NCBI GenBank assembly: GCA_910575555.1
Contig: CAJTFX010000033.1
Coordinates: 1-51,122, forward strand
Direction of reading: 5' to 3'
DNA: 51,122 nt
Source of the DNA: Lachnospiraceae bacterium
Lineage (GTDB): Bacteria; Bacillota; Clostridia; Lachnospirales; Lachnospiraceae
Positions 10,629 through 17,931 of this stretch are shown in pieces. The translations under genes were made by a program, and so were the position numbers. Under the pieces are notes generated by a model. That model saw only the letters and a list, made by a program, of their open reading frames with translations, was not told the DNA's origin and made no database searches. Numbering within the stretch: position 1 is the stretch's first letter; each line of letters begins with the position of its first letter.

Positions 10629-11858
10629 ATGAAAAAAGAAACCCTGCAATATGGCCAGAGCACGGAAATCTTGCAGTTTATCATAAAAAGTGGTATGCTT
10701 GACTTACATGATGTGCAGGATAGCATGGAAGCTATGAAGAGAGATGAATTATTAAAGAAGCATCAATATAAAATCTGGCAGGGCAAGGATGGAAAATGGT
10801 ATACATATCTGCCGGATGATAAGAAAGGGAGGATATTAAAGAAACGAACAACACAAAAGGCAATTGAAAATGATGTAGTAGAATATTGGAAGATTCAGAC
10901 AGAGAATCCTACAATTAAAGAAGTTTTCGGAGAATGGAATGATAGGAGACTGGAACTCAATAAAATATCCAAGGCAACACATCTAAGGAATAAACAGGTT
11001 TTTAAAAGACATTATAAGGACTTTGGAGAGAAAAAGATAAAACATATTAGCGCAGAAGAATTTGAGGAATTTTTGGAAGAACAGATTCCAGAATATCAGC
11101 TTACGGCAAAAGCATTTTCCAATTTGAAAACTGTTACGAGGGGATTTCTGAAACGGGCAAAGAAGAGAAAATTGATTTCATTTAATATTGATGAACTTTT
11201 CCAAGATTTAGATACTTCGGATGTTGATTTCAAGAAAGTTATTAAAGAGGATTATGAAGAGGTATTTAATGAAAGTGAAATGTCATTGGTAATGGAATAT
11301 CTTAAAGCTAATCCAGATATGATAAATTTGGGAATTCTTCTAATGTTTGTGACAGGGGCAAGAGTTGGAGAGATTGTAACATTAAAGCATGAAGATTTTG
11401 ATAATAACACATTCAAAATCAGAAGAACTGAAACAAGATTTCTTGGAGAGGATAAGAAATATGTATGTGAGGTAAAAGAATTTCCCAAATCTCAGGCAGG
11501 AGTAAGGACTGCCATTATACCAGAAGATTTTTCATGGCTTGTAAAAGCAATACGGAGACAAAATCCATTTGGTGAATACATATTTGTAAAAAATGGAAAA
11601 AGGATATCCACACAATCTGTAAGAATGAGATTAAAGAGGATATGTGCGAGACTGAATATATATCATAAGTCTCCACATAAAATTAGAAAAACATATGGCA
11701 CTATTTTGCTTGATAATCATCTTGACAATAAATTAATTATGGGACAAATGGGACATACGGATATTTTATGTACAGAAAATCATTATCATAGGAATAGAAA
11801 AAGTGTTGACCAGAAGATTCAAATTATCAGTTCTATACCGGAATTTAAAGTAAATTGA
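10629..11858 (+). CDS. int: Tyrosine recombinase / integrase
   Basis: A 409-residue phage-type integrase that would cut and rejoin DNA at the tRNA-type attachment site 75 bases downstream. Residues about 45-90 form the arm-binding region (YKIWQGKDGKWYTYLPD), about 95-185 the core-binding (SAM-like) domain, and about 210-400 the catalytic domain. Visible catalytic residues are R245 (TGARVGE), H350 and R353 (HKIR), H376 (MGHTD) and the nucleophile Y386 (ENHYHRN). TAATCAAA repeats just after the gene (about 11870-11885) are plausible arm-type sites. The set of active-site residues looks complete, so the enzyme is probably functional. Confidence 0.9.
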   Translation: MKKETLQYGQSTEILQFIIKSGMLDLHDVQDSMEAMKRDELLKKHQYKIWQGKDGKWYTYLPDDKKGRILKKRTTQKAIENDVVEYWKIQTENPTIKEVFGEWNDRRLELNKISKATHLRNKQVFKRHYKDFGEKKIKHISAEEFEEFLEEQIPEYQLTAKAFSNLKTVTRGFLKRAKKRKLISFNIDELFQDLDTSDVDFKKVIKEDYEEVFNESEMSLVMEYLKANPDMINLGILLMFVTGARVGEIVTLKHEDFDNNTFKIRRTETRFLGEDKKYVCEVKEFPKSQAGVRTAIIPEDFSWLVKAIRRQNPFGEYIFVKNGKRISTQSVRMRLKRICARLNIYHKSPHKIRKTYGTILLDNHLDNKLIMGQMGHTDILCTENHYHRNRKSVDQKIQIISSIPEFKVN

Positions 11859-11933
11859 TTACCAGGTAATCAAAAGTAATCAAACTAAAAACGCTGAAAC
11901 CCTTAATTTTACTGGAAAAATTGGAGTTTTAAC

Positions 11934-11961
11934 ACGGGTTCGATTCCCGTTATCTGCTTTA
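11934..11961 (+). other. 3' tRNA fragment, probable attachment site (attR)
   Basis: A T arm (ACGGG-TTCGATT-CCCGT, 11934-11950) is followed by the 3' acceptor strand TATCTGCT and TTTA, with no 5' half, D arm or anticodon arm in front. This is the usual trace left when an element integrates into the 3' end of a tRNA gene. The intact tRNA would lie at the left end, outside the window. I cannot assign the isotype. Confidence 0.7.
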
Positions 11962-11969
11962 CAGGCAAG

Positions 11970-12020
11970 AGCCGTAGACTTAAGGATTTTAGCACAATCA
12001 TAAGTTTACGGCTTTTCTTA
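11970..12020 (+). terminator. Terminator downstream of tRNA fragment
   Basis: AGCCGTAGACTTA (11970-11982) pairs with TAAGTTTACGGCT (12001-12013) with one mismatch and is followed by TTTTCTTATTATTTT. It could be the original terminator of the target tRNA gene. Confidence 0.7.
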
Positions 12021-12087
12021 TTATTTTCAGGCATAATAAGGAGAATTGCCCCAGAATCATATCATCAATTGACAGGGAGGTTTTTCA

Positions 12088-12390
12088 ATGATCAAACATA
12101 TCGTTATGTTTAAACTGAAAGAAGCAAATGGAAAAAGCGCAGTTGAGAATGCCAAAGAGGCGCAGGCCATGGCAGCTCAGTTAAAAGATGTAATTCCCAC
12201 TCTGGAGAAGATAGAGGCAGTATGCAACACTTCCCAGGCGGATCAGAGCAATTATGAACTGGCTTTGATCTGTGATTTTAAAGATATGGAAGGACTGAAT
12301 GCATACCAGACTCATCCGGCGCATTTGAAGTTCGGAGAATTTATAAGCCGGATCAGAGAGAGCAGGGCATGCATTGATTACGAGTATTAA
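12088..12390 (+). CDS. Dabb-family (stress-responsive A/B barrel) protein
   Basis: A 100-residue protein with the typical start MIKHIVMFKLK and an end in which AYQTHPAHLKFGEFI matches the family signature. These small proteins form dimeric alpha-beta barrels. Members have varied or unknown roles, so no specific reaction is assigned. The ATG follows GACAGGGAGG. It is an ordinary chromosomal gene between the two integrated elements and converges on the truncated spore hydrolase gene. Confidence 0.85.
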   Translation: MIKHIVMFKLKEANGKSAVENAKEAQAMAAQLKDVIPTLEKIEAVCNTSQADQSNYELALICDFKDMEGLNAYQTHPAHLKFGEFISRIRESRACIDYEY

Positions 12391-12443
12391 TGCAGAAGCT
12401 GTATACAGTACAGAGGCATGGCAGGGGGGTGACCTGGCAGCTT

Positions 12444-12888
12444 TCAGGCATCTTTTTTGCGAATGGAAAAAGTGTCCGCCAGAAGGAGCCAGTTTGCCCG
12501 AAAAAGCTGCATAATTTGCCAGTATCCCATCCCACGGAGCCGGTATTCCTCCACCAGTTTGAATTTGGCCGAAAGGCTTCTCACATCTTCAAACCATACT
12601 TCATGGGTCAGGCCTTCTGAAAAATACTGAAAATAAGGAGACTGGGCAGTTTCATCAAATTGTATGGAGGCATCGCTGGCTATGGCAATCTGAACTGCCT
12701 GGATATTGCCGATGGTGACAGCCTTAGATGCGCCCTGTACAAAGGGGAGCGTCCAGTCATATCCGTAGTTGGGAATGCCCAGATTGATTTTGGAAGCCGG
12801 TATTTTTGTCAGCGCGTACTCCACCACTTCCCGAACTTTATTCAGCGGCGCAACTGCCATAGGCGGCCCGTAAGTGTATAGGCATATA
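12444..12888 (-). pseudogene. Spore-type GH18 glycosidase, C-terminal fragment cut by prophage
   Basis: The frame matches the C-terminal part of the family 18 glycosidases of spore cortex or germination (YaaH/YdhD type): YTYGPPMAVAPLNKVREVV, then KINLGIPNYGYDW and the end motif RLRGMGYWQ. Homology-like sequence begins at YTYGPP near 12,888. Family members normally read ...YEWGYTYGPP here, while the bases upstream diverge at once. The N-terminal domains, including the catalytic acid region, are missing. The missing part should lie beyond the far end of the prophage. Loss of the gene may be reversible if the prophage excises. Confidence 0.8.
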
Positions 12889-12966
12889 GGATATATGTTT
12901 TCTTAAGTGTCTGATAGATATGTTTGAATAAAGGGAAAAGAGAGGAGTTTTGTCTGTGCGGAAAAA

Positions 12967-14568
12967 TTATTTTTTAGGCAGTTTGGGGTGTATGACAAGC
13001 GTGAAGTTGGCATTGTCACGGCCAAATTTTTTGTTTCGTTCCTCTTTTATATATTCAGCATGATTTATAATGCTTTTCAGCATTTCGTTTTTGGATTGGG
13101 CGTTGTCTGTATGGAAGTACACATCCAGGATGTGGCGAAACCGGGGGATAAATGTGTTTAATGCGTAAGCGGTTTGCTGCTCTTCTTCAATGGAATGCTG
13201 CAAGGCAGACATTTCTTTTGTAATTGCTTGTATTTTATCGGAAATGGCCTTCAGGCGGATTTGGAATACATCTGGAGTATAGATACCCTGTTCTAACAAA
13301 TCATATGTGCGATCTTGCTGTCCTTTTGCTAATTGCAGTTCTTTTTCGTAATTGCGCAGGGCATTTTTCTTTACTGCAGATTCATGAAAAGTATGCCCTT
13401 CTTTTTCCCATTCCAATTCATAACCATCCAGCCAATCTTGCAGAGCTTCCAGGAGCTTTTGTTCGATAAGATACATTGGAGCAGAGACGTTGTCACAGTT
13501 GCGGTTTGGACAGCGCAAGTTATAATAATTGTCTTTTGTGTTGCTGACTGCCCGGGTAAGCGGTGTGCCGCATTTTCCGCATCTCACAATACCAGATAAG
13601 GGATTTTTCAGGATTTTATTACTTACAATGGGCGCAGCAGGCTTGGAATGAGTAAGTTCCTGAACCTTTTGAAAGGTGTCATCTGGAATAATGGCGGGGT
13701 GCAGGCCGTCATACATTTGGAAATCAGGGTTTTTGATACGGACTTTCTTTGTAGTTCCGTCTGTAATGACTTTCTTTTCAATATCTTTCCCCCAACAGAC
13801 TTTCCCGATATAAGCAGGGTTCTGCAACATATCCTTAATGGTGCTGACAGACCATTTTTTAGAGGTCACTGGCTTAATGCCCATAGCATCCAGTTTCTTG
13901 CATATCAGGAGGCGCCCAAGACGCTTATAAGAGCCGTCAGGCTGCTTTTCCCCATAAAGGTATAGGTGGAAGATAAAACGGACGATTTCGGCCTGTTCTG
14001 GGACGATTTGAAGGGTATAGCCTTTGCCGTCCGGTATCTTTATCCGCTCATAGCCATAAGGGGCAGTGCTGGCAATCCATTTTCCTTCCTGGACAGATGC
14101 TGTCCGGCCGCGTTGGATTCGGCGGTTTATGGTTTTATATTCCCGCCGGCTCATGAAAAGCCCGAATTCAAAATATTCTTCATCATATTCGTCTGTTGGA
14201 TCATATATTTTCAGGGGAGTTAGAATAAGAGTATCAGAGAATTTGAAATATTTTGCAATCGTTCCCTGATCGCTGGTATCGCCTCGTGCCAGACGTTCTA
14301 CTTCCACCACCAGAACACCGTCACATTTTCCATTGCTGATATCCTGCAGCAGTTTCTGGACAACAGGTCTGTCCTGGATGGTTTCTCCTGAAACAATTTC
14401 CCGGTAAAATTTAGAAATAGTAATGCCGAGTCTGGAAGCCAGGTCTTCCAGTATTTTCTCGTGACGCAAGAGAGTTTCTCCTTCCCCATGTGCTTCTGCG
14501 TCACGGTCGGCACGGCTTTTTCGAAGATAGGCGTAATAGATGCCAAGGGGGTTAAGAGGTCTGTTCAT
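12967..14568 (-). CDS. Large serine recombinase (prophage integrase)
   Basis: A 533-residue site-specific recombinase. The resolvase catalytic domain spans about 9-155 with nucleophile S18 (YLRKSR) and the conserved arginine cluster (ERLARGD, around 91-97). A recombinase DNA-binding domain spans about 165-290. A zinc ribbon uses C330/C333 and C353/C358, and a coiled coil lies at about 395-465, as in phage integrases of the SPbeta/phiC31 class. The gene reads toward the left attachment site about 80 bases away in the interrupted GH18 gene. The ATG follows AGGAGATGATAAC. It would need a directionality factor to excise; no obvious one was identified. Confidence 0.92.
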   Translation of the reverse strand: MNRPLNPLGIYYAYLRKSRADRDAEAHGEGETLLRHEKILEDLASRLGITISKFYREIVSGETIQDRPVVQKLLQDISNGKCDGVLVVEVERLARGDTSDQGTIAKYFKFSDTLILTPLKIYDPTDEYDEEYFEFGLFMSRREYKTINRRIQRGRTASVQEGKWIASTAPYGYERIKIPDGKGYTLQIVPEQAEIVRFIFHLYLYGEKQPDGSYKRLGRLLICKKLDAMGIKPVTSKKWSVSTIKDMLQNPAYIGKVCWGKDIEKKVITDGTTKKVRIKNPDFQMYDGLHPAIIPDDTFQKVQELTHSKPAAPIVSNKILKNPLSGIVRCGKCGTPLTRAVSNTKDNYYNLRCPNRNCDNVSAPMYLIEQKLLEALQDWLDGYELEWEKEGHTFHESAVKKNALRNYEKELQLAKGQQDRTYDLLEQGIYTPDVFQIRLKAISDKIQAITKEMSALQHSIEEEQQTAYALNTFIPRFRHILDVYFHTDNAQSKNEMLKSIINHAEYIKEERNKKFGRDNANFTLVIHPKLPKK

Positions 14569-14582
14569 GTTATCATCTCCTA

Positions 14583-14984
14583 TTAAAATTTATCAGCAAC
14601 TTTGCGCAGAAGAGCCTCTTGTAATACCTGAGAAAAGTTTAAGCCCATTGCCATGGCTGCTTCATTCAGCCATTCAGGAATGCTCAAAGTTTTCTTCACG
14701 GAACGGGAATTTGTACGTTTTTTATATGCAAGCATATCGAACTCAATTACTGCAAGGAACGAATCCGATTCAGGGGTGATTGTTGTTGGGTCAGAAGCAG
14801 AAGGAAGTGGTTGCTGTTCTTTTTCACGGCAGGTCAGTGCAAGACCAAGGGCATCCACAGCCATTTCGTAAGCCTGTGCCATATCTTCACCTTGCGTAAG
14901 ACATTCTGGAATATCAGGAAAAGAAATCCAGAAACCGCCTTCCTCTGCTTTGTGGAATAATGCAGGATAAAATAATTTTGACAT
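14583..14984 (-). CDS. hicB: HicB-type antitoxin
   Basis: A 133-residue protein. Residues about 1-60 are the degraded RNase H-like HicB fold (FPALF/ISFPDIPECLTQGE region), which binds and masks the toxin. The C-terminal part from about 90 (KKTLSIPEWLNEAAMAMGLNFSQVLQEAL) is a ribbon-helix-helix DNA-binding domain that would allow autoregulation. It follows hicA with a 28-base gap, in the toxin-first order common for this family. The start follows GGAGGTGCAAT. The pair likely stabilises the prophage or acts in defence. Confidence 0.9.
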   Translation of the reverse strand: MSKLFYPALFHKAEEGGFWISFPDIPECLTQGEDMAQAYEMAVDALGLALTCREKEQQPLPSASDPTTITPESDSFLAVIEFDMLAYKKRTNSRSVKKTLSIPEWLNEAAMAMGLNFSQVLQEALLRKVADKF

Positions 14985-15012
14985 ATTGCACCTCCGGTTT
15001 TTAAGGGCGAAA

Positions 15013-15201
15013 CTATTTAAGTCCCGCCTGTTTTAATATTTCTTGTTCCAGTCCTTTTTTCAGGCTTGAACCATGATAAGGAACTACAGTTTGACGCCCT
15101 GTTTCATAATTTCGCATTTTTACATGGGAACCATTTTGACTGATGATTTCAAAACCATTTTTTTTGAGATGCTTTATCATCTCTCTAGGTGTTAATGGCA
15201 T
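15013..15201 (-). CDS. hicA: HicA-type mRNA interferase toxin
   Basis: A 62-residue double-stranded-RNA-binding-fold toxin. It has the family start (TPREMIKHLKKNGFE) and the active-site segment with the key histidine in NGSHVKMRN, then VVPYHGSSLKKG. HicA proteins cleave mRNA when free of HicB. The ATG follows AAAGGAGTGATAAAAA. Transcription should start from the promoter at 15233-15261. Confidence 0.92.
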   Translation of the reverse strand: MPLTPREMIKHLKKNGFEIISQNGSHVKMRNYETGRQTVVPYHGSSLKKGLEQEILKQAGLK

Positions 15202-15232
15202 TTTTTATCACTCCTTTCCTTATCATAGTTAT

Positions 15233-15261
15233 ATTGTAACACGTAATAATACGTATGTCAA
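15233..15261 (-). promoter_or_regulatory. hicAB promoter with overlapping operator
   Basis: On the minus strand, TTGACA (15256-15261) and TACAAT (15233-15238) are separated by exactly 17 bases, close to the sigma-A consensus. The spacer holds the inverted repeat ACGTA-TTAT-TACGT, a likely binding site for the ribbon-helix-helix part of HicB. Confidence 0.8.
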
Positions 15262-15263
15262 TA

Positions 15264-15294
15264 TAAAAAAACACGTATTGATACGTGTTTTTTG
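15264..15294. terminator. Bidirectional terminator-like palindrome
   Basis: ACACGTAT-TG-ATACGTGT (15271-15288) is flanked by A7 on the left and T6 on the right, so it can act as a terminator, in particular for the leftward lipoprotein gene. It shares the ACGTA/TACGT halves of the hicAB operator and may therefore bind HicB as well. Confidence 0.65.
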
Positions 15295-15347
15295 TATTGG
15301 TAAATGATTAGGCGAGGATAAGTTAAGTGGCATCCATACTTCCTGGC

Positions 15348-16040
15348 TTAGCGTATTTTAAATTTTATCTTGTCATTGCCAGATGAAAACTGAATCAATA
15401 ATTCATCTGCAGAATCCGCAACTGTGCTGGGAATTTCAAAAGCAATTTCACCTGTTTGGGAAGACAGCGGATTAATGTTGGAATCGTGTAAATCATTATC
15501 ATATCCCATTAAATTTGTTGCGCTGAATTCATATCCATCTGAATATAATATTTTAGCGTTTACATCGTCTCCCATGCCGAAACTTGGAAGGAAATTATCA
15601 GCTTGCTTTCCGTTATTTTCAGCAGTGGCATATACCTGGATAAATTTATTTCCTTCTTCATTAGGAGAGAATACAATATAGCCAGATGAAATAGAATCCA
15701 CGATTTGGGCATCCGTAACAGTGATAGTCCAATCTTTTAATGCTGCGCTGGTGTTCATCTCATAGGGTGGCTCTTCGGGTTGAGTCTCTTCTTCAGGTTG
15801 GGGGTTGTCAGATTCTTCAGATTGTGTTTTTTCATCTTCTTTGGAATCGTCAGTTTCTTGTGATGAATCTTCCGGGTTAGAAGTCTCAGGCTCGGAGATT
15901 TCAGCATTGTCTGCTGGGGCTTCCTTTTTCTCTTCGGATTCTTTAGAGCTTACATTGTTTTCTGAAGAACTGTTTCCGCAGGCTGTAAAATTCACAGATA
16001 ATGCACACATCAATAAAATGGTTATTACTTTTCTCTTCAT
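15348..16040 (-). CDS. Secreted lipoprotein with C-terminal DUF4352-like domain
   Basis: A 230-residue protein starting MKRKVITILLMCALSVNFTAC, a lipoprotein signal ending at a lipobox cysteine, so it should be anchored outside the membrane. Residues about 25-95 are a low-complexity Ser/Glu/Pro/Thr linker. The rest is a beta-rich domain of the DUF4352 type (WTITVTDAQIVDS, EEGNKFIQVYATAENNGK). I chose ATG 16040, preceded by AGAGGAAT, over an upstream ATG at 16097 that would bury the signal peptide. It is a probable lysogenic conversion gene; its function is unknown. Confidence 0.75.
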   Translation of the reverse strand: MKRKVITILLMCALSVNFTACGNSSSENNVSSKESEEKKEAPADNAEISEPETSNPEDSSQETDDSKEDEKTQSEESDNPQPEEETQPEEPPYEMNTSAALKDWTITVTDAQIVDSISSGYIVFSPNEEGNKFIQVYATAENNGKQADNFLPSFGMGDDVNAKILYSDGYEFSATNLMGYDNDLHDSNINPLSSQTGEIAFEIPSTVADSADELLIQFSSGNDKIKFKIR

Positions 16041-16060
16041 TGTTATATTCCTCTTTTCTT

Positions 16061-16105
16061 TAGAATTTTTATTAAAATACCGAAGCAATTTAATCATAAC
16101 TTGCC
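16061..16105. repeat. Copy 1 of about 40-bp repeat upstream of accessory genes
   Basis: About 40 bases here match 17878-17922 with roughly five differences. Both copies precede a leftward accessory gene on the minus strand. On that strand they can be read as a similar short peptide, IKLLR-x-FNKNSK, so they may be remnants of a shared upstream gene end or a duplicated leader. Confidence 0.7.
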
Positions 16106-16139
16106 GGCAATTCTTTTTTATTGATATTTTATGATATTA

Positions 16140-17186
16140 TTACATGTTTTTACATTTCTGGTATGTATCAATAATCAAATCTTTAATCTGTTCCAATAAT
16201 TCTATGTCATCAAAAAAGTATTCCGTTTCATAGTCGGTATCCTCAAATTTATGCAGGATTAAGAGCCTGTTTTCCTGCCGGATGGAAACACGGCAAATCC
16301 ACTTGTACTGAGAACCGGTGACATGCATATATGCATAACGGGTTGTTTTTTTATATGAAATGTCATCCGTATTCAGCATGTTTTTCAAGAAATCAAGGGT
16401 TTCTGTCTCCTCCGGAAGAAAGGCGTTTTCTTTTTCGGATGCAGTCAGGTCGTCGGTCAGTTCCCGGGAAATGTCAGGGGAAATGATATTTTTCAGTTTG
16501 TCATTCAGCAGGTCTGAAATATAGTCGTTAATTGCCGCCAGGGTCAGTTCCCGGAACTTATCAATTACAGCCTGGGTTTTCACTCCGGTGTAAATATTCT
16601 TAATCAGGGCGCGTATAAATTGCTCAGACGGGTCATGGAACTGCTCTGCAATTGCGTTCTTCAGCAAAGAGATATATTTCAGTTCTGAGGCGCTGTTTAA
16701 GATTCCCTTCATATCGAAAGATTCTTTTTGGAATTTAATCAGTTCTGCAACGGTGTCTGCTTTTAGATCCAGAACATTGAATTCGAAAAATGGAAAGAGA
16801 TCCATTTTATTTGTTTCTTCAAGGTCAGAATAGAAACGGTAGGTAATGCCGTTTGTAAGTATGGCAAATCTTGCTTTTGTTACGGTGAAGTAACGAAAAA
16901 GCTGATTAATATGCTTGGCATTCAGCTCTGTGCTGACAGGTTTTACTTCCACGATAATGATTGGATCGTGATTTTTCATGATGGCATAGTCAACTTTTTC
17001 GCCTTTTTTGGTTCCGGTATCTGCAGTGTATTCCGGAACAAATTCAAGAGGATTGAAAATATCATATCCAAGCAATTGGAAGAAGGGAAGCACAAGAGAA
17101 GTCTTAGTGGCTTCTTCTGTGCGTATGCTTTCTTTTAATTTAGATATTCTGGCCGCGAATTCGTTCAATTCATTTGAAAAGTCCAT
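16140..17186 (-). CDS. Orphan type I restriction HsdR N-terminal-like nuclease
   Basis: A 348-residue protein. Residues about 25-115 form a PD-(D/E)xK nuclease domain like the N-terminus of HsdR (HSDR_N_2): E25, D67 (GEKVDYAIM) and E80-V-K82 (IIIVEVKPV), followed by a QLFRYF motif. The middle (120-270) is helical. The C-terminal 70 residues are beta-rich. No helicase, methylase or specificity subunit is nearby, so it is not a type I system. Single proteins of this form are common in prophages and are suspected, not proven, defence or DNA-processing enzymes. The start follows AAGGAGAAAATCTT. Confidence 0.8.
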   Translation of the reverse strand: MDFSNELNEFAARISKLKESIRTEEATKTSLVLPFFQLLGYDIFNPLEFVPEYTADTGTKKGEKVDYAIMKNHDPIIIVEVKPVSTELNAKHINQLFRYFTVTKARFAILTNGITYRFYSDLEETNKMDLFPFFEFNVLDLKADTVAELIKFQKESFDMKGILNSASELKYISLLKNAIAEQFHDPSEQFIRALIKNIYTGVKTQAVIDKFRELTLAAINDYISDLLNDKLKNIISPDISRELTDDLTASEKENAFLPEETETLDFLKNMLNTDDISYKKTTRYAYMHVTGSQYKWICRVSIRQENRLLILHKFEDTDYETEYFFDDIELLEQIKDLIIDTYQKCKNM

Positions 17187-17237
17187 AAGATTTTCTCCTT
17201 AGTAATTATTGTTCTCCAATTGTTACGTGCTTTGAGT

Positions 17238-17858
17238 TTATAACTGGTAGGTTGATGCATTAGTACAGCTGTTTTTAAAATCTTCTATATAGACTTTTGC
17301 AGAAGCCGCTGCGTAATTAATGTCAAAACCGATGTATTTTATTTCATCTGATTGGTATGTAATAATTAAATAATGGTGACTTTCATGTTTAACAGTTTTT
17401 TTCTTTGCTCTTCCGCCTATCATTGCCCATAAAGGCCCAAACAGAGCGCCGCCCACAACAGCGCCACCAACACTTGAAACATATTGCTGTTGTATTTCGG
17501 TATCAGTTTTGATACAAATATCCGTTATTTTTGATTTTTCCAATTCAAAGTTCATGGAACCGGATGAAAAAATATATTTGTCATCTGTTAATGTTATATT
17601 ACAATTTACATCTTCTGCAATGGGCAGGCCGTTTACATGTTTCATGGTACATGTTTTTAATTTTTCTTTGCGTTTTTCCTGTTTGGCAATTTTCTTTTGT
17701 TTCTCTTTTGCGGTTGGTTTAAATAAAATGAAAGTTAGTGCTCCAAATAGTATTATTAAAAAGATGCCAGTACTCTTACGTTCTTCGAATATAATAGAAA
17801 TACCAGTTATACATAATAGTCCAGTGAAAACTCCTGCAATTCGTTTTAATAATGTAAT
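17238..17858 (-). CDS. Two-helix membrane protein with glycine-rich C-terminal domain, unusual start
   Basis: The clear ATG (17645) gives only 135 residues, but the same frame is open upstream to 17858. There it encodes two good membrane helices (AGVFTGLLCITGISIIF and TGIFLIILFGALTFILF) and a Lys-rich linker, so the real protein is probably about 206 residues. The only start-like codon with a well-placed Shine-Dalgarno (AAGGGAG) is ATT at 17858. Either this is a rare ATT start or the start codon has mutated. The C-terminal domain has a VGGAVVGGALFGPLWAMIGG segment. Its function is unknown. Confidence 0.5.
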   Translation of the reverse strand: MTLLKRIAGVFTGLLCITGISIIFEERKSTGIFLIILFGALTFILFKPTAKEKQKKIAKQEKRKEKLKTCTMKHVNGLPIAEDVNCNITLTDDKYIFSSGSMNFELEKSKITDICIKTDTEIQQQYVSSVGGAVVGGALFGPLWAMIGGRAKKKTVKHESHHYLIITYQSDEIKYIGFDINYAAASAKVYIEDFKNSCTNASTYQL

Positions 17859-17877
17859 AAATTTTCTCCCTTGTCTT

Positions 17878-17922
17878 TAGAATTTTTATTAAAATGCCGA
17901 AGCAGTTTAATCGTAGTTTGTC
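17878..17922. repeat. Copy 2 of about 40-bp repeat upstream of accessory genes
   Basis: Near-identical to 16061-16105 and located just upstream of the membrane protein gene. Confidence 0.7.
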
Positions 17923-17931
17923 ATCTATTAT

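Larger units (their letters stand above)
1..11961. mobile_element. Integrated element with tyrosine integrase and orphan tape measure gene (left end outside window)
   Basis: The integrase (10629-11858) reads toward a 3' tRNA fragment at 11934-11961, the usual layout at the end of an element integrated in a tRNA gene. Upstream lie a zinc-ribbon gene, an intron-containing tape measure gene and two small genes, all on the plus strand. No other phage structural gene is seen. The left attachment site and any further genes lie outside the window, so it is open whether this is a decayed prophage, a satellite or another kind of integrative element. The boundary on the right is inferred from the tRNA fragment and the host-type gene that follows. 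Confidence 0.7.

Noticed and set aside
11890-11961. Complete tRNA gene
   Set aside because: Only the T arm and 3' acceptor strand can be folded; no matching 5' acceptor strand, D arm or anticodon arm is found upstream.
12390-12881. Rightward frames over the GH18 fragment
   Set aside because: They are opposite-strand shadows of the clear GH18 C-terminal sequence.
16041-16097. Upstream ATG (16097) as start of the lipoprotein
   Set aside because: It would place 19 charged residues before the signal peptide and has no good ribosome site; ATG 16040 has AGAGGAAT and a direct signal sequence.
16140-17186. Type I restriction-modification system
   Set aside because: Only an HsdR N-terminal-like domain is present; helicase, HsdM and HsdS are missing.
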